From the NCBI RefSeq assembly GCF_026676115.1, contig NZ_JAPONB010000003.1, positions 124,001 through 188,000 on the forward strand: a DNA stretch of 64,000 nt, read 5' to 3'. A program made the translations under genes and the position numbers. The notes under the pieces are model-generated. The model was not told where the DNA came from and ran no database searches. It worked only from the letters and a program-made list of their open reading frames with translations. The first letter of the stretch is position 1, and every line of letters starts with the position of its first letter. This DNA is from Salinimicrobium sp. TH3 (GTDB lineage: Bacteria > Bacteroidota > Bacteroidia > Flavobacteriales > Flavobacteriaceae). This document shows, piece by piece, positions 58,138 through 64,000 of this stretch.

Positions 58138-59300
58138 TGCAGGGGTTCAAGCTTAAGGATAAGGCCATTGTCCTCATCTGTAAGTACCCATAGGTTACCG
58201 TCGGGTCCCTGTTCCACATCCCTTATTCTTTCACTCAGCGGAATGCGTTCTACTTCTTCTGCCCGTCCATTGTTCACCTGTACTCTAACAAGACCGGAAG
58301 ATGTAAGTCCCCCTATAAACATGCTTCCTTTCCATTCGGGAAAGCTGTCTCCATTGTAAAAGGCCATTCCCGATGGAGAAATTGTTGGTGTCCATACGAT
58401 TTCGGCATCAGTAAACTCCGGTCGGGTAGTGGGATCGGGAATTTTGCTGCCATCGTAATTGTCACCCCAGCTTACGACGGGCCATCCATAATTGTTTCCG
58501 GCTTCGGCAATCTGTAGTTCATCTCCACCCAAAGGACCAAATTCGGCTACCCAAAGCTTTCCGGTTTCTGGATGAAGGGCTGCACTTTCTATATTTCTAT
58601 GCCCGTAGGACCAAATCTCGTCCAGGGCATTGGGATTGTCAAATGTGGGATTGGCTTCAGAAGCAGTTCCATCCTCTTTCAGCCGTACTACAGTTCCAAG
58701 ATGACTGGAAAGATCCTGTGCCGGTTCAAATTTAAATCTTTCGGCAAGGGTGAGGAAAATATCATTTTGGGGAGTAAAGACTATGCGCCCGCCAAAATGA
58801 TTGGGGCCTTCAACCGCCGGTTCCATTTTAAATATCGTTTCAAAACTTTCCAGCCGGTCATTCTGCAGTTTACCTCTTCCCAATGCAGTAGTGGCAGTTC
58901 CATTTGGTCCTGGTTCTGAAAAAGTAACATAGACCATCTGATTCTGTTCGAAATTAGGATGAAGCGCAATATCCAGCATTCCTCCCTGGCCTTGTGAGAA
59001 AACTTCAGGTGTACCTTCTAATGGCTCTGAGACAATTGAATCCTTCAGGATTCGAATAGTTCCTGCACGCTCGGTGAAAATTAGTCTTCCGTCGGGTAGA
59101 AATGCCATTCCCCATGGGTGATTCAGGCCTTCAGCTACTTTTATAATTTTAACATCGCCGGCATCTGTCTTTACGGTACCCTTGATATTTTGAGCTACCG
59201 CAGCGAGGCTGAATAGTAACATTATAAAAATAGCTATTCCGGTTTTTTGAAATTTGGGGAGATCAAATGTGATTTCCCTGATTTGTATTTTCTTCTTCAT
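58134..59300 (-). CDS. PQQ-type sugar dehydrogenase (YliI-like)
   Basis: 388 aa. A signal peptide with a long n-region ends SLAAVAQ. The beta-propeller shows GLNHPWGMAFLPDGRLIFTE, GQGGMLDIALHPNF, NHFGGRI, YGHRNIESAALHP and ISPSGMAFYNG, typical of soluble aldose dehydrogenases that use PQQ in the periplasm. PQQ synthesis genes are not in this window. Confidence 0.87.
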   Translation of the reverse strand: MKKKIQIREITFDLPKFQKTGIAIFIMLLFSLAAVAQNIKGTVKTDAGDVKIIKVAEGLNHPWGMAFLPDGRLIFTERAGTIRILKDSIVSEPLEGTPEVFSQGQGGMLDIALHPNFEQNQMVYVTFSEPGPNGTATTALGRGKLQNDRLESFETIFKMEPAVEGPNHFGGRIVFTPQNDIFLTLAERFKFEPAQDLSSHLGTVVRLKEDGTASEANPTFDNPNALDEIWSYGHRNIESAALHPETGKLWVAEFGPLGGDELQIAEAGNNYGWPVVSWGDNYDGSKIPDPTTRPEFTDAEIVWTPTISPSGMAFYNGDSFPEWKGSMFIGGLTSSGLVRVQVNNGRAEEVERIPLSERIRDVEQGPDGNLWVLTDEDNGLILKLEPLQ

Positions 59301-59649
59301 GACATATTTTTTTTACTTACCTAAGATATAAAGAGTTGGTAGTCATGCCAAAAGGCTTAGTAAACACTTAACAGGGGATGTTTAAGTTTTCAGAATATTT
59401 CGATGTAAAAATTGCATTGCAGAAGTTTTCACTGGGGAAAAATTGATTTTTGTAAAAAGCGTTGCATGGTGTAACTTCAAGTTTCAAGTTCTACTAATTC
59501 ATTAGGTGTACTCGATTATATATGAGATATATGTCAGTTCAGGACTAATACACTAAGCTGAAACATAGAGAGAAATGAGTTGTCTTAAATAAGGAGAGAG
59601 TGGAAAAAAGAGATCCAAAAATGTCATTTTGGACTCTTAAATTTTAAGA
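59301..59649. other. Gap upstream of the sugar dehydrogenase gene
   Basis: 350 bases with no gene. The inverted repeat CCAAAAATGTCATTTTGG at 59615-59632 lies just after the stop of the histidine-kinase gene (which reads leftward) and may act as its terminator. Confidence 0.5.
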
Positions 59650-60774
59650 TTATTGTTTGGTTAGAGGGATTTGCAGGGAAAAAGAAGTTTCTTTCTCCGT
59701 TGAATTCACCTCGAGAACACCGTTATGTGCTTTAGCAATTTCCGAAGCTATATAGAGGCCCAAACCAAGACCTTTGGTATTACTTCCTTTAGGATCCCTG
59801 TAAAAAGGTTCAAAAAGATGGATCTGGGAATTCTCAGGGATCTTATCACCTTTATTGGAAACGTTTAATTCAAAATGATGATCTGTGGTTGATGCCTTCA
59901 CTCTAATAGGAGCATCCGGTGAACCATGTTGATTGGCATTGCTCAATAAATTAGCGAACAGTTGACCAATCCTGTCCTTATCGCAGAATACTTCCTCTCG
60001 AAGTGTTGCATCAAAAAGAATATCCCTTTTTGGTGCACTAACTTTTATCTCTTTTATTACCTGTTCCAGTATTTGGGTTAATTTGCCATTATTGGCTTTC
60101 TTTTCAAGTATAATACCTTCCCCCAATTTTCCTTTAGCAAAGTCCAGCACGTTTTCAATTAGCGTTTGCATACGGAAAGATGTAGACTTAATTATAGCAG
60201 CCTGTCTTTTTGTAAGCTCTTCTTTAGACATCTTAAGCAGGATGTCTGCACTCATACGCATCGTGGCTATGGGGTTTTTTAAGTCATGACCTAAAATTGC
60301 GATGAATTGATCTCTCAATTCTGCAACTTCCCGCTCCTCCTTTAATTCTTCTTCGGCCAACATCATTTTTTCGACAACGTCCAGGTGAAATGAAATAAGC
60401 TCAGAAAATAGCTTGAACATCCCGGTAATTTCGGGAGTATTGATTTCTTTGGGATTGGCATCTATAGCGCACAGGGTACCAAAAAAATCCCCGTTTTTCC
60501 TGTATATAGGAACCGAAATATAGCTTTGGATCCCGTAGATCTTTGGCGTATGGTGTTCGCAATAGGCAGGATCTTTTGACACGTTATCAATATATATGGC
60601 CTTACTGGTCTTGTATACTTCGTGGCAAATTGTAGTTTCCACCTCCAGTTCATCTCCCGGTTTAAGGCCAAAAGAAATAAGGTCTTTTGCCGCACAGGTG
60701 ATCCAGCGATCATCGGTTACTCTTGCAATAGCAGCAAATCCCATTTTAGTAGATCGGCAAATGACATCCAGCAA
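59650..60774 (-). CDS. GAF-domain sensor histidine kinase
   Basis: 374 aa from TTG at 60774. A GAF domain (about 5-140: MGFAAIARVTDDRWITC...YISVPIYRKNGDFFGTLCAID) is followed by a dimerisation domain with the phospho-His in AILGHDLKNPIATM and a HATPase domain with N-box NLLSNANQHG and G-box GLGLGLYIASEIAKAHNG. There is no membrane segment. Codons upstream to 60855 stay open and encode a family-like N-terminus (IKKDFSRDVAAVNQISVVPQ) but contain no ATG, so the true start is uncertain. No response regulator is adjacent. Confidence 0.85.
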   Translation of the reverse strand: MLDVICRSTKMGFAAIARVTDDRWITCAAKDLISFGLKPGDELEVETTICHEVYKTSKAIYIDNVSKDPAYCEHHTPKIYGIQSYISVPIYRKNGDFFGTLCAIDANPKEINTPEITGMFKLFSELISFHLDVVEKMMLAEEELKEEREVAELRDQFIAILGHDLKNPIATMRMSADILLKMSKEELTKRQAAIIKSTSFRMQTLIENVLDFAKGKLGEGIILEKKANNGKLTQILEQVIKEIKVSAPKRDILFDATLREEVFCDKDRIGQLFANLLSNANQHGSPDAPIRVKASTTDHHFELNVSNKGDKIPENSQIHLFEPFYRDPKGSNTKGLGLGLYIASEIAKAHNGVLEVNSTEKETSFSLQIPLTKQ

Positions 60775-60967
60775 TTGTGGAACGACAGAGATTTGATTAA
60801 CGGCAGCTACGTCCCTGGAAAAATCTTTTTTAATGGTATCGATAAGTGAGTGAGATTAAATTTTCTAAAAAAACCAAAAGGCAAAGTACTAATTTAAAAT
60901 TTCATCTGGAAACTTTTTTATATTGCCCTATTCCAGGGAATGTTACCTGCACAAAATCTTGAAAAAC

Positions 60968-61168
60968 CTATTCTGTTTCTATTGTTTTTAAGGTCTCGAG
61001 AACATTCTGCTCAGTTTTATAAAGCTTTTCCCTGCAAAACTTTAACAGGAAAGAAGCTCGTTTTACCCTTGCATCCAGTTCATCTATGCTAATTTCGGCA
61101 TTTTCCATCTCCAGAACAATTTGTTGTAATTCGGCAAAGGCCTCTGTATAAGTGAGTTTTGTTCCCAT
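60968..61168 (-). CDS. xseB: Exodeoxyribonuclease VII small subunit
   Basis: 66 aa, normal for XseB. Two helices with LTYTEAFAELQQIVLEME and ISIDELDARVKRASFLLKFC match the family. Several copies of it bind the large subunit's C-terminal helices. The start overlaps the xseA stop by one base. Confidence 0.9.
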   Translation of the reverse strand: MGTKLTYTEAFAELQQIVLEMENAEISIDELDARVKRASFLLKFCREKLYKTEQNVLETLKTIETE

Positions 61169-62418
61169 TATTTAATGTTGATATTTTTAATTTCGGCGGA
61201 AGCTTTTCCTGAAAAGAATTCGGTTTCTACCAGGCTCCCTTCTGCCAGGACAGCGGCATCTGTAACTACTTTTCCATCCTTTCGGGTAATGCTGAAACCT
61301 CTTTTTAGAATATTTTTTGGTGATAGATGTTCGACCGAAGTAGCTACGTTCTTTAATGCTGAAGTTTCCTGCTTGAATATATTCTTTGTTTCCATTGCCA
61401 TTATACGCCCAAAGTTGAAATGCTTATTCTTTTCCCGGTCAATGACCTTTGTGGACAGGAACCTGAAGGAGCTTGAAACCCGCTCCAGCTGAGTTTCCTG
61501 CCTTTCAAAAAGCAGGTTTGCTCCCAATGATATTTTTTGAATATTTTCTTTTAACGGTTGAGAAAAATTATGAAATTCCTGAAGTAAGAATTCTGCTATT
61601 TTAGTAGGTGTAATAAAACTTTGGAAGCTCACCAGTTCACTAACGGTCTCATTGGTGGAATGCCCTATCCCCGTCAATACCGGAAGCGGAAATTGAGCGA
61701 CTTCCCTCGCCAAATCGTAGTTGTCATAACAGCTCAAGCCAATCTCGCCACCGCCACCACGAATAATGGCCACAGCATCGAAAACCTTTTTATGCTTTTT
61801 GATCCTTTTAAGCTGGGCAGTAATTGTTAAAACCGCCCGTTCCCCCTGCAGGATCGCCGGGAAAAGTTTGCAATGGAATTGATATCCCCACGGATTGTTT
61901 TCTATCACGTTTAAAAAATCCTGATATCCCTTGCTGCTGTTCACCGAAATGATTGCGATTGTTTTTGGTAACTTCGGAAGAAGCAGATTCTTATTTGCTC
62001 CAAAAATGCCTTCAGCAGTCAGTTTTTTTATAGCCGCGGCACGTTGTTTCGCCAGTTCCCCGAGCGTATATTCGGGGTCTATGTCAAGGATGTTTAGGGC
62101 AAGACCATAAACCGAATGAAAGGTGACCGTCGCCTGGACCACCACCGTCATATCATCCCTTAGGTCTTCATTTAATACACTCCTGAATTTTTCATTGATG
62201 ATCTCAAAATTGGTTTTCCAGATATTTCCGCGTAACTCGGCTACAATTTTCCCATCTCTTTTTTCCACAAGATCTGGATAGCAATGGCCGGTTTGAGGAT
62301 AGTGATTAAGCTTTACGATTTCAGCTTTTACCCACACCACCTTACTACAGTACCGGTTGATAGCATTCTCAATGGCTTCGGTAAGCTTAGATAAAGGAAA
62401 AATTTGTTTGGTGGACAT
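61168..62418 (-). CDS. xseA: Exodeoxyribonuclease VII large subunit
   Basis: 416 aa. The N-terminal OB-fold (VWVKAEIVKLNHYPQTGHCY) is followed by the catalytic core with IAIISVNSSKGYQDF, AIIRGGGGEIGLSCYDN and PVLTGIGHSTNE, then a long coiled region and the C-terminal domain GFSITRKDGKVV. With XseB it degrades single-stranded DNA from both ends to oligonucleotides. Confidence 0.93.
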   Translation of the reverse strand: MSTKQIFPLSKLTEAIENAINRYCSKVVWVKAEIVKLNHYPQTGHCYPDLVEKRDGKIVAELRGNIWKTNFEIINEKFRSVLNEDLRDDMTVVVQATVTFHSVYGLALNILDIDPEYTLGELAKQRAAAIKKLTAEGIFGANKNLLLPKLPKTIAIISVNSSKGYQDFLNVIENNPWGYQFHCKLFPAILQGERAVLTITAQLKRIKKHKKVFDAVAIIRGGGGEIGLSCYDNYDLAREVAQFPLPVLTGIGHSTNETVSELVSFQSFITPTKIAEFLLQEFHNFSQPLKENIQKISLGANLLFERQETQLERVSSSFRFLSTKVIDREKNKHFNFGRIMAMETKNIFKQETSALKNVATSVEHLSPKNILKRGFSITRKDGKVVTDAAVLAEGSLVETEFFSGKASAEIKNINIK

Positions 62419-62474
62419 AGCTTGATCTTCCTAGCTAAGATATTGCAAAATATGAACCCGAAAAACAAATGCTC

Positions 62475-62491
62475 CAAAAATGACATTTTTG
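62475..62491. repeat. CAAAAATGACATTTTTG hairpin element
   Basis: A 17-base palindrome between the divergent xseA and oxidoreductase genes. The same motif type sits at 482, 42836, 59615 and in family-A and -C cassettes. Confidence 0.6.
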
Positions 62492-62607
62492 ATACTTTTT
62501 TTCCATTGCAATTACTTTGGTTGATCTGTAGATGTTCTTTTCCTATTAGAGGAACAGAATTAACCTTAGTGTTTTCGCTATTTTTGAAGGAAATTGAAAT
62601 TAAAATT

Positions 62608-63687
62608 ATGAATAAAATGTCCCCGCGGCTGTTTGAGCCATTAAAAATAAAATCCATTCAATTAAAGAACCGCATTGGAGTTTCTCCCATGTGTATGTAT
62701 AGCAGCAAAGACGGTTTTGCTAATAACTGGCACCTGGTGCACCTGGGAACACGTGCTACAGGTGGAGCAGGCCTTGTAATTTCTGAAGCTGCCGCGGTTT
62801 CCCCCGAAGCCCGTATCACCCCCGATGATCTTGGAATATGGAAAGATGCACACGTTGAAAAACTAAAGGAAATAACCGCCTTTTTGGAAGGGCAGGGGAG
62901 TGTGCCGGGAATTCAACTTGCACACGCAGGTAGAAAAGCATCCACAACCAATCCCTGGAAAGGCGGGAAGTTTCTTTCTGAAGAAGAAGGAGGATGGCAG
63001 CCGGTAGCACCATCGGCTATTCCGTTTTACGAAGAAAACCCGGCACCAATAGAACTTGATCCTGCCGGAATCGAAAAAGTTATTTCCGATTTTAGAGAGG
63101 CTTCAAAAAGAGCACTCTCAGCAGGTTTTAAAGTTGTGGAGATTCATGCCGCCCATGGCTATTTGTTACATGAATTTCTTTCTCCATTAAGCAACCAAAG
63201 AAAGGATGAATATGGCGGTTCCTTTGAAAACCGCAGCAGGCTTCTGCTTGAGGTGACAAGAGCAGTAAGGGAGGTTTGGCCTAAGGATTTACCTTTATTT
63301 GTAAGAATATCGGCTACAGATTGGGCTGCAGGAGGATGGAATGAAAAAGAGTCGGTTAAACTGGCCAAACTTCTTAAAGAGGAAGGTGTAGATTTAATAG
63401 ACTGTTCCTCTGGCGGACTTGTTCCCAACGTGACCATTCAGGTTCAGAAGAAATACCAGGTGCCTTTTTCAGAAAAACTAAAATCTGAAGCCGGTATATT
63501 GACCGCTGCCGTTGGTTTAATTACCACGCCACAGGAAGCCGAAGAAGTGTTGGAAAAAGGGCAGGCAGATATTATTCTTTTAGGAAGGGAAATGCTCAGA
63601 AATCCATATTTTCCACTCGAAGCAGCTGGCGCATTGAATGGTGCTGTGGATTGGCCCAACCAGTATCTAAGGGCAAAGCAGAAATAA
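62608..63687 (+). CDS. Old-yellow-enzyme NADH:flavin oxidoreductase (YqjM/NamA-like)
   Basis: 359 aa from the ATG at 62608; the open frame upstream has no similarity. The FMN barrel shows LKNRIGVSPMCMYSSKDG with the Cys typical of YqjM-type enzymes, then GIQLAHAGRKA, VVEIHAAHGYLLHEFLSPLS, the DEYGGSFENR loop, and DIILLGREMLRNPYFP. It reduces activated C=C bonds with NAD(P)H; the physiological substrate is unknown. A hairpin terminator follows. Confidence 0.9.
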   Translation: MNKMSPRLFEPLKIKSIQLKNRIGVSPMCMYSSKDGFANNWHLVHLGTRATGGAGLVISEAAAVSPEARITPDDLGIWKDAHVEKLKEITAFLEGQGSVPGIQLAHAGRKASTTNPWKGGKFLSEEEGGWQPVAPSAIPFYEENPAPIELDPAGIEKVISDFREASKRALSAGFKVVEIHAAHGYLLHEFLSPLSNQRKDEYGGSFENRSRLLLEVTRAVREVWPKDLPLFVRISATDWAAGGWNEKESVKLAKLLKEEGVDLIDCSSGGLVPNVTIQVQKKYQVPFSEKLKSEAGILTAAVGLITTPQEAEEVLEKGQADIILLGREMLRNPYFPLEAAGALNGAVDWPNQYLRAKQK

Positions 63688-63712
63688 CAGGAGCTATGGT
63701 TCCTAAAAATCA

Positions 63713-63747
63713 AAAAAACCACGGAGCTGTTGCGCCGTGGTTTTTTT
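63713..63747. terminator. Bidirectional terminator
   Basis: AAAAAACCACGG pairs with CCGTGGTTTTTTT around AGCTGTTGCG, between convergent genes. Confidence 0.85.
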
Positions 63748-63765
63748 ATCTCTTATTTCCTGTCT

Positions 63766-63999
63766 CTAAAGAATGATCCAGTCAACCAGGGAACCAACAA
63801 TTGCTATGATTATTGCCAGCCAAAGCGACGGCATAAATCCATGGGTTTTAAAACCTGTACTCAATTTATCGGCCAGTTCAATGATGATCGCATATGCAAC
63901 GATCCTTGTGATAAATCCAAGGCCGAGGAAGTAAAAGATTCCGAGGGTTGCAATATTGAGAACCACAGTGAGGATCCAGCTTAAAAAGAAGCTCAACAC
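63766..63999 (-). CDS. Holin-superfamily IV-like membrane protein, probably partial
   Basis: 77 visible residues, almost all hydrophobic: ILTVVLNIATLGIFYFLGLG, IVAYAIIIELADKLST and a C-terminal helix SLWLAIIIAIVGSLVDWII. This resembles the phage holin family IV (Mmp-type) proteins common in Bacteroidota chromosomes. The first codon seen is GTG at the window edge and the frame may extend further, so the N-terminus is open. Confidence 0.7.
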   Translation of the reverse strand: MLSFFLSWILTVVLNIATLGIFYFLGLGFITRIVAYAIIIELADKLSTGFKTHGFMPSLWLAIIIAIVGSLVDWIIL

Positions 64000-64000
64000 T

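Noticed and set aside
63730-63984. 84-codon plus-strand ORF at the window end
   Set aside because: It is antisense to a clear membrane-protein gene and begins in the terminator.

Overview
The window reads as chromosome of a marine-type member of the Flavobacteriaceae (Bacteroidota; a Gramella/Salegentibacter-like relative is my guess). Reasons: short lipoprotein signals ending in SC or GC, TAnnTTTG-type -7 boxes in front of both tRNA genes, a bacillithiol deacetylase, hut genes, an APC permease with a UspA-like tail, and several Bacteroidota-style tyrosine recombinases.

Layout. 1-9800 is ordinary chromosome: the 3' end of ettA, an MBL-fold lipoprotein, a GNAT enzyme, a DUF1622 protein, hutG-hutI, a trans-sulfuration-type PLP enzyme, a 700-base repeat-rich gap, bshB1, tRNA-His (with a duplicated 3' end downstream), an M28 peptidase and a CBS protein. 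9898-17494 is a 7.6-kb integrative element inserted at the 3' end of tRNA-Ser(TGA). It is bounded by a 16-bp direct repeat and carries an integrase, an excisionase-like protein, a P4-type primase/helicase, a TOPRIM/zinc-finger protein and a small membrane protein. 17495-18463 holds mostly non-coding DNA and a zinc-ribbon gene.

18551-52421 is the outstanding feature: a 33-kb integron-like gene-cassette array. A tyrosine recombinase (374 aa) is followed 45 bases later by an attI-like site and then by 53 attC-like folding sites of about 120-140 bases. These sites delimit 53 cassettes, all in one orientation: 41 carry one gene each and 12 carry no convincing gene. For nearly every cassette the first 6-9 bases after the crossover are the reverse complement of the last 6-9 bases before its own attC core, as expected of integron cassettes that were once circles. 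The recombinase keeps the R-K-HxxR-H-Y residues but lacks the insertion that marks classical IntI integrases, and it points toward the array instead of away from it. Three families of non-coding cassette recur (A four to five times, B six times, C twice), each with its own attC. attC sites decay toward the distal end, as expected if new cassettes enter at the recombinase end. Most cassette genes encode small lipoproteins, secreted proteins or membrane proteins of unknown function. Exceptions include a double-HEPN protein, an STM3941-like protein, a gluzincin-type metallopeptidase, a TPR protein and an alpha/beta hydrolase.

52650-64000 returns to ordinary chromosome: the APC permease, a PAS/LuxR regulator, a CDF metal exporter, exonuclease III, a PQQ-type sugar dehydrogenase, a GAF histidine kinase, exonuclease VII (xseA-xseB), an old-yellow-enzyme oxidoreductase and the end of a holin-like membrane protein.
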